Assembly (NCBI RefSeq): GCF_013201035.1
Contig: NZ_CP053707.1
Location: 1,922,001 to 1,986,000 of the forward strand
Length of the DNA stretch: 64,000 nucleotides
Origin: Arthrobacter sp. NEB 688
Lineage (GTDB): Bacteria > Actinomycetota > Actinomycetes > Actinomycetales > Dermatophilaceae
Reading direction: 5' to 3'
Shown here piece by piece: positions 23,655 to 31,275 of the stretch (position 1 is the stretch's first letter; each line of letters starts with the position of its first letter). The notes under the pieces are model-generated. The model did no database searches. It saw only the letters and a list, made by a program, of their open reading frames with translations, and was not told the origin of the DNA. Made by a program: the position numbers and the translations under genes.

Positions 23655-23993
23655 GTGGACGAGCGGGGAGCACCGGCCGCGAGCATCGTCGAGCAGGCCC
23701 GGGGGGACGGGGTGCTCGTCACCGTGACCGGTCGCCTGGACGCCCGCAGCGCGGCCGACCTGCGGGGGGTGCTGCACCGGGTCATCGCGCAGGGCGCGGA
23801 CCCCATCCACCTCGACCTCACGGAGGCGCACATCGGGGACGCGTGCGCCCTCGGCCTGCTCCTCGAGGTCCACCGGCGCGCCCACCGGGCCGGCCGCCAC
23901 CTCGCGGTCGTCGCCGCCGACGACCGCACCCGGCGCCTGCTGCTGCGGCTGCGCCTGCCCGGCCTGCTGGCCCTCCCGGTCGCCGCGCGCTGA
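23655..23993 (+). CDS. STAS-domain protein
   Basis: A 112-residue single-domain protein resembling anti-sigma factor antagonists: VLVTVTGRLDARSAADLRGVL, then the strand IHLDLTEAHIGDACALGLLLEVHRRAH. In SpoIIAA-type proteins the loop before the second helix holds a phosphorylatable serine (DSSG). Here the loop reads GDACALG (61-67) with no Ser or Thr, so control by a kinase anti-sigma factor seems unlikely. The GTG at 23655 follows GAGAGGGGGA. No anti-sigma or sigma gene is adjacent. Confidence 0.7.
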   Translation: MDERGAPAASIVEQARGDGVLVTVTGRLDARSAADLRGVLHRVIAQGADPIHLDLTEAHIGDACALGLLLEVHRRAHRAGRHLAVVAADDRTRRLLLRLRLPGLLALPVAAR

Positions 23994-24097
23994 CGCGCCC
24001 GCTGCCCCTCGTCCGACCCGTGCGGGCGCCGGGTGGCGTGCCTCACGTGTGGGCACTCTCACCGCCGGACGCCCTCCCCATCCCCGGGGCCCGCGGC

Positions 24098-24103
24098 TAG
24101 CGT
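24098..24103 (+). promoter_or_regulatory. -10 box TAGCGT before meaA (leaderless type)
   Basis: TAGCGT ends 7 nt before the meaA ATG and no ribosome-binding site is present, pointing to a leaderless mRNA. There is no room or sequence for a cobalamin riboswitch. Confidence 0.55.
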
Positions 24104-24110
24104 TCCGGCC

Positions 24111-26189
24111 ATGTCCGAGAGCAGCGACGCCCCGCGCCCCGAGCGCGACCGCCCGTGGGTCATGCGCACCTACGCCGGCCACTCGAGCGCGGCGGCGAGC
24201 AACGCGCTCTACCGGCGCAACCTCGAGAAGGGGCAGACCGGCCTCTCGGTCGCCTTCGACCTGCCGACCCAGACCGGCTACGACCCCGACCACCCGCTGG
24301 CCCGCGGCGAGGTCGGCAAGGTCGGTGTCCCGGTCTCGCACGTCGGTGACATGCGGGCGCTCTTCGACGGCATCCCGCTCGCGGAGATGAACACGTCGAT
24401 GACCATCAACGCGACGGCGATGTGGATGCTCGCCCTCTACCAGGTGGTCGCCGAGGAGCAGGCGGAGGCGGCCGGGCAGGACCCGCGCGAGGCCGTCCGG
24501 GCCCTGGCCGGCACGACGCAGAACGACATCATCAAGGAGTACCTGTCGCGGGGGACCTACGCCTTCCCGCCGGGGCCCTCGATGCGCCTGATCACCGACC
24601 TCGTCGCGCACACCGTCGCCGAGATCCCGACGTGGAACCCGATCAACATCTGCAGCTACCACCTCCAGGAGGCCGGGGCGACGCCCGTGCAGGAGGTCGC
24701 CTACGCGATGTCGACCGCGATCGCGGTCCTCGACGCGGTGCGCGACTCCGGCCAGGTGCCCCCGGAGCGCTTCGGCGAGGTCGTGGCCCGCATCTCGTTC
24801 TTCGTCAACGCCGGGGTGCGCTTCGTCGAGGAGATGTGCAAGATGCGCGCCTTCGTGCGGCTCTGGGACGAGGTGACGCGCGAGCGCTACGGCGTGCAGG
24901 ACGCCCGCCAGCGGCGCTTCCGCTACGGCGTGCAGGTCAACTCGCTCGGGCTGACCGAGGCCCAGCCGGAGAACAACGTCCAGCGCATCGTCCTCGAGAT
25001 GCTCGCCGTGACGCTGAGCAAGGACGCGCGGGCGCGGGCGGTGCAGCTGCCGGCGTGGAACGAGGCGCTCGGGCTGCCCCGGCCCTGGGACCAGCAGTGG
25101 TCGCTGCGCATCCAGCAGGTGCTCGCCTACGAGTCCGACCTCCTCGAGTACGCCGACCTCTTCGAGGGCTCGGTCGTCGTCGAGGCCAAGGTCGAGGAGC
25201 TGTTCGCCGGGGCCCGCGAGGAGATGGCCCGCGTGGCCGACCTGGGCGGCGCCGTCGCGGCCGTCGAGGGCGGCTACATGAAGTCCGAGCTCGTCGCGTC
25301 GCACGCCCGCCGCCGCGCGCGGATCGAGGCGGGGGACGAGGTCGTCATCGGCGTCAACCGGTTCGAGTCGACCGAGCCCAACCCCCTGACCGCCGACCTC
25401 GACACGGCGATCCAGACCGTCGACGCCGGGGTCGAGGCCGCGGCGGTCGACGCGGTCCGGCGCTGGCGCGAGAAGCGCGACGCCGACCCCGCGCGGCGCG
25501 AGCGGGCCGAGCAGGCGCTGGCCCGGCTGCGCGAGGACGCGGCCGGGTCGACCAACCTCGTCGCCGCCACGCTCGAGTGCGCGCGGGCGGGGCTGACGAC
25601 GGGGGAGTGGGCCGGCGCCCTGCGCGAGGTCTTCGGCGAGTTCCGGGCGCCGACCGGGGTCAGCGGGTCGGTCGGCACCGCCGCCGGCAGCGCCGAGCTG
25701 GTGCGGGTGCGCGACCTCGTGCGCTCCACCGGCGAGGAGCTCGGCGAGCGGCTGCGCGTCCTCGTCGGCAAGCCCGGCCTCGACGGGCACTCCAACGGCG
25801 CCGAGCAGGTGGCCGTCCGCGCCCGCGACGCCGGCTTCGAGGTCGTCTACCAAGGCATCCGGCTGACCCCCGAGCAGATCGTCGGCGCGGCGGTCGCCGA
25901 GGACGTGCACCTCGTCGGGCTCTCGATCCTGTCGGGCTCGCACATGGAGCTCGTCCCGGACGTGCTCGATCGGATGCGGGCCGCCGGCGCCGGCGACGTC
26001 CCGGTCATCGTCGGCGGGATCATCCCGGACGCCGACGCGGCCCGGCTCAAGGCGCTCGGCGTGGCCGAGGTGTTCACCCCGAAGGACTTCGGGCTCAACG
26101 ACATCATGGCGCGCTTCGTCGACGTCATCCGCGAGGCCCGGGGCCTGGCCCCCCTGTCCGCCGACAGCGACGCGCCCGCCCCGGCCTGA
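24111..26189 (+). CDS. meaA: Ethylmalonyl-CoA mutase (MeaA family), coenzyme B12-dependent
   Basis: It rearranges (2R)-ethylmalonyl-CoA to (2S)-methylsuccinyl-CoA in the ethylmalonyl-CoA pathway. The 692-residue protein joins the substrate TIM barrel (RTYAGHSSAAASN, FDLPTQTGYDPDHPLARGEV, AEMNTSMTINATAMW) to a C-terminal B12 domain. The B12 domain has the DxHxxG motif with axial ligand H560 (DGHSNG), the SILSGSH loop from S605 and the GG at 635. The barrel motifs resemble MeaA/Ecm more than methylmalonyl-CoA or isobutyryl-CoA mutases. It is a single chain with no separate small subunit. ccr, mce and meaB lie 10-16 kb away and support the pathway role. Confidence 0.88.
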   Translation: MSESSDAPRPERDRPWVMRTYAGHSSAAASNALYRRNLEKGQTGLSVAFDLPTQTGYDPDHPLARGEVGKVGVPVSHVGDMRALFDGIPLAEMNTSMTINATAMWMLALYQVVAEEQAEAAGQDPREAVRALAGTTQNDIIKEYLSRGTYAFPPGPSMRLITDLVAHTVAEIPTWNPINICSYHLQEAGATPVQEVAYAMSTAIAVLDAVRDSGQVPPERFGEVVARISFFVNAGVRFVEEMCKMRAFVRLWDEVTRERYGVQDARQRRFRYGVQVNSLGLTEAQPENNVQRIVLEMLAVTLSKDARARAVQLPAWNEALGLPRPWDQQWSLRIQQVLAYESDLLEYADLFEGSVVVEAKVEELFAGAREEMARVADLGGAVAAVEGGYMKSELVASHARRRARIEAGDEVVIGVNRFESTEPNPLTADLDTAIQTVDAGVEAAAVDAVRRWREKRDADPARRERAEQALARLREDAAGSTNLVAATLECARAGLTTGEWAGALREVFGEFRAPTGVSGSVGTAAGSAELVRVRDLVRSTGEELGERLRVLVGKPGLDGHSNGAEQVAVRARDAGFEVVYQGIRLTPEQIVGAAVAEDVHLVGLSILSGSHMELVPDVLDRMRAAGAGDVPVIVGGIIPDADAARLKALGVAEVFTPKDFGLNDIMARFVDVIREARGLAPLSADSDAPAPA

Positions 26190-26207
26190 GCCGGGACGGG
26201 CGCGTCG
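26168..26207. terminator. Bidirectional terminator spanning the meaA stop codon
   Basis: Arms of 18 nt at 26168-26185 and 26190-26207 pair with one mismatch. The 4-nt loop CTGA contains the meaA stop codon TGA (26187-26189). The convergent PfpI-like gene ends 11 bp further on. Confidence 0.75.
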
Positions 26208-26217
26208 GGGCGGTCGC

Positions 26218-26766
26218 TCAGGCGCCGAGGGCGTCGGTCAGGGCCTTGCTGAACGCGGGGATGTCGTCGGGGTTGCGGCTCGTGATGAGGTTGTCGTCGA
26301 CGACGACCTCGCGGTCCTCCCACGTCGCGCCGGCGTTGCGCAGGTCGGTCTGCAGGCTCGGCCACGAGGTGAGCGTGCGGCCGCGCAGGACGTCGGCCTC
26401 GACGAGCGTCCACGGGGCGTGGCAGATCGCGGCGACCGGCTTGCCGGACTCCACGAAGGTGCGCACGAACGCGACGGCGTCCTCGTCGGTGCGCAGCGCG
26501 TCGGGGTTGGCCACGCCGCCGGGCAGGACGAGGGCGGCGTAGTCGCCGACCTCGGCGTCCGCGACGACGACGTCGACGTCGAAGGTGTCGGCCTTGTCGA
26601 GGTGGTTGAAGGCCTGGACCTCGCCGGACTCGGTGGAGACGAGGACGGGGGTGTGGCCGGCCTGCTCGACGGCCTTCCAGGGCTCGGTCAGCTCGACCTG
26701 CTCGATGCCCTCGGTGGCGACGAGGAAGGCGACCTTGCGGGGGGTGGTGGTCTCGGTGTCGGTCAT
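26218..26766 (-). CDS. DJ-1/PfpI family protein (type 1 glutamine amidotransferase-like)
   Basis: A 182-residue cytoplasmic protein with the nucleophile elbow AAICHAPW (C115, H116) and the glutamate of the ATEGIEQVEL segment (E19). That is the Cys-His-Glu arrangement of PfpI/YhbO-type stress proteins. The LPGGVANPD and LTSWPSLQTDLRNAGA segments are characteristic. Members have been described as deglycases or general stress proteins; the true substrate is disputed. The start ATG has GGAGGAG closely upstream. It is convergent with meaA. Confidence 0.88.
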   Translation of the reverse strand: MTDTETTTPRKVAFLVATEGIEQVELTEPWKAVEQAGHTPVLVSTESGEVQAFNHLDKADTFDVDVVVADAEVGDYAALVLPGGVANPDALRTDEDAVAFVRTFVESGKPVAAICHAPWTLVEADVLRGRTLTSWPSLQTDLRNAGATWEDREVVVDDNLITSRNPDDIPAFSKALTDALGA

Positions 26767-26979
26767 GCTCCTCCGCTACCCGCGGGACGGCGGCACGAAA
26801 CGGCGGGGAGGGCCCGGGCACGCCTCGTCGGCGGGCGTCCGGAGGAACCGCGTCGTCCCTGTGGTGACGCGGGCGGTGGATCAGGACGGGGATGCATCCG
26901 CGACGCCGACGAGCTTCCGCGCCGTCACTGTGATGACGTGGAAGCTCAGGCCTGCCGGCGCGTCCGGGCCCTGGCCGGG
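26767..26979. other. Gap between the PfpI-like gene and nucS without a gene
   Basis: No ORF with coding character is seen on either strand. The region should hold the promoter of the PfpI-like gene, with a TAGCGG-like element near its start. The nucS terminator hairpin closes its right end. Confidence 0.4.
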
Positions 26980-27006
26980 CTTCTGAGCCGCGGCGCGGCT
27001 CAGAAG
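26980..27006 (-). terminator. nucS terminator overlapping the stop codon
   Basis: A perfect 12-bp inverted repeat (26980-26991 and 26995-27006) with a 3-nt loop. The nucS stop codon (27000-27002) lies inside the right arm. Confidence 0.7.
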
Positions 27007-27695
27007 AGGCGGTGCTCGCTGTTGTCGACGCCCTTGAGCGCGTCGTAGTCGAGCACGACGCAGCGGATGCCGCGGTCCTCGGCGAGGGTGCGCGCCTGCG
27101 GCTTGATCTGCTGGGCCGCGAACACCCCCTGGACGGGGGCGAGGTGCGGGTCGCGGTTCATCAGCTCGAGGTAGCGGGTCAGCTGCTCGACGCCGTCGAT
27201 GTCGCCCCGCCGCTTGATCTCGACGGCCACGGTCGCGCCGGTGCCGTCCTTGCAGAGGATGTCGACCGGCCCGATCGGCGTCATGTACTCGCGGCGGGTG
27301 AGGGTCCAGCCGTCACCGAGGGTCGTGATGTGCTCGGCGAGCAGCCGCTGGAGGTGCGCCTCGACGCCGTCCTTGACCAGACCGGGGTCGACGCCGAGCT
27401 CGTGCGCGCTGTCGTGGTGGACCTCGTGCAGGCGCACCCGCAGCCGGTCCTCGGACTTCGCGTGCTGGACGACCCAGACCGCGCTGACGCCGTCGGCGGC
27501 CTCGCCCTCGTCCGGCTCGACCTCGGCCATCGCGCACGGTGGGGACATCCAGTTGAGCGGCTTGTACGAGCCGCCGTCGGAGTGCACGAGCACCGACCCG
27601 TCGGCCTTGACCAGCAGCAGCCGGGTGGCGAGGGGCAGGTGGGCGCTCAGGCGCCCCTCGTAGTCGACCGAGCACGTCGCGATGACCATCCGCAC
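27000..27695 (-). CDS. nucS: Mismatch-specific endonuclease NucS/EndoMS
   Basis: NucS cleaves both strands at mismatches and underlies the non-canonical mismatch repair of Actinobacteria, which lack MutS and MutL. The 231-residue protein has the N-terminal DNA-binding domain ([16 protein letters not shown] form, [12 protein letters not shown]). The C-terminal RecB-like nuclease has catalytic D145, E159 and K161 (VDILCKD, VAVEIKR). The GTG at 27695 reproduces the family N-terminus and has GGGTAGGG upstream; the ATG at 27689 is the alternative. The beta-clamp-binding tail is less clear here (NSEHRLF). The gene stands alone, divergent from a small membrane protein. Confidence 0.93.
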   Translation of the reverse strand: MRMVIATCSVDYEGRLSAHLPLATRLLLVKADGSVLVHSDGGSYKPLNWMSPPCAMAEVEPDEGEAADGVSAVWVVQHAKSEDRLRVRLHEVHHDSAHELGVDPGLVKDGVEAHLQRLLAEHITTLGDGWTLTRREYMTPIGPVDILCKDGTGATVAVEIKRRGDIDGVEQLTRYLELMNRDPHLAPVQGVFAAQQIKPQARTLAEDRGIRCVVLDYDALKGVDNSEHRLF

Positions 27696-27779
27696 GAGCG
27701 TGAACCCTACCCATCGACCGTCGAGGGTGCTTGCCCCGCCTCGGCAGCGGCGCGCACACTGGAGCCCGAGGTGAGGCCG

Positions 27780-28235
27780 ATGAGGGCAGCACTGGTGCCG
27801 CTGGTGCTCGTGATGCTGCCCGGCGCCCTCTTCGTCGTCGGCCTCGCGCTGCTGCGGTGGTTCACCGGTGAGCCCGCACCCCGGGCCCTGCTCTCGCTGG
27901 CCCGCCCGACCCGCTGGTGCGCCGGCCGGCTCGCCGGCGTGGGGGAGGGGATGGAGCGCGTCGGCCTCGTGCGCCGCACCCGCCCGGAGCCGGTCCCGCC
28001 CGTGCTCCTCGTCCTCGAGCTGCGCCGCCTCGCCGCCGAGGTCGTGCGCATCGAGGGCGACGACCAGCCGCACCCCGCCGCGCGCCTGGCCGCCGCGCGC
28101 GCCGCCTACGACCACGTGCTCGTCCAGCTCTGCGGGCAGGCCGACGTGCCGACGCCGAGCGGGCTGCTGCCCCTTGACCCGCGCGACCGGCTCGGGCTGG
28201 AGGTCGAGCTCGTCGCCGCGGGGGTCGACTGGTGA
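27780..28235 (+). CDS. Hypothetical protein with one membrane helix
   Basis: A 151-residue protein I cannot assign to a family. One N-terminal membrane helix (about 5-25, [20 protein letters not shown]) leads into an arginine-rich stretch. A helical cytoplasmic region follows ([41 protein letters not shown]). The ATG at 27780 is used; a GTG at 27771 in the same frame has a better-spaced GGAGCC and is possible. It is divergent from nucS and 66 bp before the dehydrogenase gene, so it may be cotranscribed with it. Confidence 0.65.
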   Translation: MRAALVPLVLVMLPGALFVVGLALLRWFTGEPAPRALLSLARPTRWCAGRLAGVGEGMERVGLVRRTRPEPVPPVLLVLELRRLAAEVVRIEGDDQPHPAARLAAARAAYDHVLVQLCGQADVPTPSGLLPLDPRDRLGLEVELVAAGVDW

Positions 28236-28301
28236 CGGGGTAAGCAGCGTCACGCCCCGCCGCCCTCGTGGCCCGGGAGGCCCTCTGGAAGGATCGCCGC
28301 C

Positions 28302-30080
28302 ATGACGCGTGACTTCACCAGCGTGGGTGTGATCGGCCTCGGGACCATGGGCGCAGGGATCGTGGAGGTGTTCGCGCGCAACGGCATCGACGTCGTGGCG
28401 GTCGACGCCGACGAGGCCGGGCTCGCCCACGGCCGCGAGATCCTCGCCGGCAGCACGGGCCGTGCCCTGCGCCGCGAGAAGATCACCCAGGAGCAGCACG
28501 ACGCCCTCCACGCGCGGGTGCGCTTCACGAGCGACTTCGCCGACCTCGCCGGGTGCCAGCTCGTCGTCGAGGCCGTGCCGGAGCAGCTCGAGCTGAAGAA
28601 GCAGATCCTCGGCCGGCTGGACGGCATCGTCTCGGCCGACGCGGTGCTCGCGACGAACACCTCCTCGCTCCCGGTCACGGAGATCGCGGTCGCCACGAGC
28701 AACCCCAAGCGCGTCGTCGGGATGCACTTCTTCAACCCGGCGCCGGTGCAGCAGTTCGTCGAGGTCATCCGCACGGTCATCACGGCCGACGACGTCTTCG
28801 AGGACGTCAAGGCGCTCGCGGAGCGCATCGGCAAGAAGCCGGTCATCGTCGGCGACAAGGCGGGGTTCATCGCCAACGCGCTCCTCTTCGGCTACCTCAA
28901 CCACGCCGTCGCGATGTTCGAGAGCCGGTACGCGACCCGCGAGGACCTCGACGCCGCGATGCGCTTCGGCTGCGGCTACCCGATGGGCCCGCTGCAGCTG
29001 CTCGACCTCATCGGCCTCGACACCGCGTACGAGATCCTCGACACGATGTACAAGCAGGGCCGCGACCGCCTCCACGCGCCGAGCCCGATCATCAAGCAGA
29101 TGGTGAGCGCCGGGCTGCTCGGCCGGAAGTCGGGCCGCGGCTTCTACACCTACGCCGCCCCCGGCTCGCCCGAGGTCGTCCCCGACGCCCAGACCCCTGC
29201 CGGCGGCGTGCCCGCGGGCGTCGACCTGCGCGAGGTGCGCTCGGTCGGCGTCGTCGGCAGCGGCACGATGGCCACCGGGATCATCGAGGTCTTCGCCAAG
29301 GCCGGCTACGCGGTGACCTTCGTCGCCCGCTCCGACGCGAAGGTCGCCGACGTCGTCACCGCGCTCGGCCGCAGCTGCGCCCGCGCGGTCGAGAAGGGCC
29401 GGATGGAGCAGGCCGACGCCGACGCGCTGCTCGGCCGGGTCGCCGGCGCCACCGGGCGCGAGGCGCTCGCCGACGTCGACCTCGTCGTCGAGGCCGTCGC
29501 CGAGGACCTCGCGGTCAAGCAGGACCTCTTCCGCGACCTCGACCGGGTCTGCAAGCCGGGCGCGATCCTCGCGACGACGACGTCCTCGCTGCCGATCATC
29601 GACTGCGCCAAGGTCACCTCGCGGCCGCAGGACGTCGTCGGGATGCACTTCTTCAACCCGGCGCAGGTCATGAAGCTCGTCGAGGTCGTCCACACGATCT
29701 CGACCGCGCCCGACGTCGTCGCGACCGTCCAGGACCTCTGCGCGCGCACCGGCAAGGTCGCCGTCACCTGTGGCGACCGCAGCGGCTTCATCGTCAACGC
29801 GCTGCTCTTCCCGTACCTCAACGACGCGGTGAAGATGCTCGAGGCCAACTACGCCAGCGCCGACGACATCGACACCGCGATGAAGACCGGCTGCGGCCTG
29901 CCGATGGGGCCCTTCGAGCTGCTCGACGTCGTCGGGCTCGACGTCTCGCTCGCCATCGAGCGCGAGCTCTACCTCGAGTTCCGCGAGCGCGGCTACGCGC
30001 CTGCGCCGCTGCTGGAGCACCTCGTGACGGCCGGCTACCTCGGCCGCAAGACCGGCCGCGGCTTCCGCACCTACGCCTGA
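28302..30080 (+). CDS. 3-hydroxyacyl-CoA dehydrogenase with tandem duplicated catalytic units
   Basis: It oxidises or reduces 3-hydroxyacyl-CoA (3-hydroxybutyryl-CoA class) with NAD(P). The 592-residue chain contains two complete copies of the family fold. Unit 1 (about 1-290) has GLGTMGAGI at 12-20 and catalytic H142 in MHFFNPAPV. Unit 2 (about 305-592) has GSGTMATGI near 320 and H449 in MHFFNPAQV. Both units keep the C-terminal helical domain ending GRK(S/T)GRGF. A normal enzyme is a dimer of about 285-residue chains, so this looks like a fused dimer. It could form crotonyl-CoA precursor for Ccr. A large palindromic element follows the stop. Confidence 0.9.
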   Translation: MTRDFTSVGVIGLGTMGAGIVEVFARNGIDVVAVDADEAGLAHGREILAGSTGRALRREKITQEQHDALHARVRFTSDFADLAGCQLVVEAVPEQLELKKQILGRLDGIVSADAVLATNTSSLPVTEIAVATSNPKRVVGMHFFNPAPVQQFVEVIRTVITADDVFEDVKALAERIGKKPVIVGDKAGFIANALLFGYLNHAVAMFESRYATREDLDAAMRFGCGYPMGPLQLLDLIGLDTAYEILDTMYKQGRDRLHAPSPIIKQMVSAGLLGRKSGRGFYTYAAPGSPEVVPDAQTPAGGVPAGVDLREVRSVGVVGSGTMATGIIEVFAKAGYAVTFVARSDAKVADVVTALGRSCARAVEKGRMEQADADALLGRVAGATGREALADVDLVVEAVAEDLAVKQDLFRDLDRVCKPGAILATTTSSLPIIDCAKVTSRPQDVVGMHFFNPAQVMKLVEVVHTISTAPDVVATVQDLCARTGKVAVTCGDRSGFIVNALLFPYLNDAVKMLEANYASADDIDTAMKTGCGLPMGPFELLDVVGLDVSLAIERELYLEFRERGYAPAPLLEHLVTAGYLGRKTGRGFRTYA

Positions 30081-30082
30081 CC

Positions 30083-30150
30083 CGCCTCGAGGGCAGGCAA
30101 CACGCAGGGTTCTCGTCCGGGACGTCTGCGTGTTGCCTCCTCTCGAGGCG
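30083..30150. repeat. Palindromic element, copy 1 (also likely terminator)
   Basis: Outer arms CGCCTCGAG/CTCGAGGCG (30083-30091, 30142-30150) and inner arms AGGCAACACGCAG/CTGCGTGTTGCCT (30095-30107, 30126-30138) are perfect, with a small internal loop between them. It fills the gap between two convergent genes. A second copy in inverted orientation lies at 31161-31230. Confidence 0.8.
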
Positions 30151-31107
30151 TCACCCCAGCCGGAGCGCGCTCGGGTCGAGGCCGAGCGCGCGGGCGAAGC
30201 GCCGGAGCAGGTCGCGACGGCGAGCGGGATCGCGGTGGTCCTGCGCGTAGATCTCGAGCACGGTCCACCCCTCGTCGAGGAGCAGGCCGGTGCGCCGCGC
30301 GTCGGCGCTGCGCGCGGCGATGCCCCCGTGCACCTCGCCCTGGTACTCGCCGACGACCCGCTGCGGCGTCCAGACGAGGTCGCCCTCGGCGAGCCATCCA
30401 CCGCCGACGGCGTGGACGGGGGCGCACATCGCCGGCTCGGGGAACCCGGCCCGGACGAACATCAGCCGGCTGCGGGTCTCCATCGGGGAGCGCACCCCGG
30501 GTCGCACGAGCGGCAGCGCCGCAGCGAGCAGCCGTCTTCCGCGGGGTGCGTCGCGCGCGTCGAGGGCGCCCCGGAGCGGCGCGACGGCCGACCCGACCTC
30601 CGTGGGCGAGCGCAGGACCCCCGGCCCGGCCCACCGGGAGGCCACCGCGTCCCCGACGACGACGAGGTCGTCGAGGTCGAGCCCCGGCCGGCCGACGGAC
30701 GCGAGGTCGACCCACGTGTCGGCGAGGCCGGTGACCCGCACACCGTCGAGCACGACGACCTCCCGCCGCTCCAGCCCCCGGTGCGGACGGCACCCCGCCC
30801 GCTCGACCCGCCCACGGCCGGTCGGCCGCATCACGTCGAGCAGCGGGTCTCGCTCGGGCACCGGCGGCAGCGGCAGACCGTGCAGCCGGGCCGCCGTGAC
30901 GTGCGAGAAGGCGGAGTCCGTGGGCAGGGCCAGGGCGAACGCGCGGGCCCGCGCGCGCAGGTCCTCGGGGACGGCGAGGGCCCGGACCCCCTGGGTCACC
31001 CGGTGCAGGCGCTCGTCGCGCCAGTCGTGGTCCGCCAGCCCCCGGGCGCGGGCGTCCGCCAGCGACAGCGGACCACCCGGGAGCGGTGGCAGGCGGCGCG
31101 GGGACAT
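30151..31107 (-). CDS. DUF559/AbiEi-like putative nuclease
   Basis: A 318-residue protein with two parts. The N-terminal half has a helical region typical of AbiEi-like antitoxin domains ([25 protein letters not shown]) and [11 protein letters not shown]. The C-terminal half resembles DUF559/Vsr nucleases: E210 in [16 protein letters not shown]243 in EGDLVW and E254-Y-Q256, a plausible PD-(D/E)xK variant with Gln for Lys. Genes of this type are frequent and variable in Actinobacteria; the function is unknown. No toxin partner is adjacent. It lies exactly between two inverted copies of the same palindromic element. The expected start ATG is preceded by a GATGCT box. Confidence 0.65.
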   Translation of the reverse strand: MSPRRLPPLPGGPLSLADARARGLADHDWRDERLHRVTQGVRALAVPEDLRARARAFALALPTDSAFSHVTAARLHGLPLPPVPERDPLLDVMRPTGRGRVERAGCRPHRGLERREVVVLDGVRVTGLADTWVDLASVGRPGLDLDDLVVVGDAVASRWAGPGVLRSPTEVGSAVAPLRGALDARDAPRGRRLLAAALPLVRPGVRSPMETRSRLMFVRAGFPEPAMCAPVHAVGGGWLAEGDLVWTPQRVVGEYQGEVHGGIAARSADARRTGLLLDEGWTVLEIYAQDHRDPARRRDLLRRFARALGLDPSALRLG

Positions 31108-31160
31108 GGGTCGAGCATCGTCGGCGCAGCGGGTGCGCCGAGGTCGTCATCCACAGGCCC

Positions 31161-31230
31161 GCGCGAGGGGGAGGGAACACGCCGACGTGCGGGCGCGAAC
31201 GCCTGCGTGTTGCCTCCTCTCGAGCGGCGC
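31161..31230. repeat. Palindromic element, copy 2, inverted relative to copy 1
   Basis: It shares a 22-nt identical stretch with copy 1 (31203-31224 equals 30126-30147). Its loop matches the reverse complement of the copy 1 loop (GTTCxCGxCCG...ACGT). The left arm is degenerate (GAGGGGGAGGGAACACGC). It lies upstream of the DUF559 gene start. Confidence 0.75.
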
Positions 31231-31263
31231 GAGGGGCGTGACCGGGCGGGGCGGGCGACCCCC

Positions 31264-31269
31264 TAGGCT
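31264..31269 (+). promoter_or_regulatory. -10 box TAGGCT (leaderless type)
   Basis: TAGGCT ends 6 nt before the GTG at 31276; no ribosome-binding site intervenes. Confidence 0.5.
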
Positions 31270-31275
31270 CGGCGC

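Noticed and set aside
23994-24110. Cobalamin riboswitch before meaA
   Set aside because: The gap is only 117 bp, no B12-box is visible, and the promoter box lies 7 nt from the start codon.
22878-25943. 1021-codon minus-strand frame containing the adenosyltransferase
   Set aside because: Only the last 207 residues are a real protein; the rest is antisense to meaA and has no domain-like sequence.
26419-27048. Plus-strand ORF opposite the PfpI-like gene
   Set aside because: It is antisense to a recognised gene for half its length, and its translation has no recognisable features.
27000-30401. 1133-codon minus-strand frame ending in NucS
   Set aside because: Only the NucS part from 27695 is credible; the upstream part is antisense to the dehydrogenase gene.
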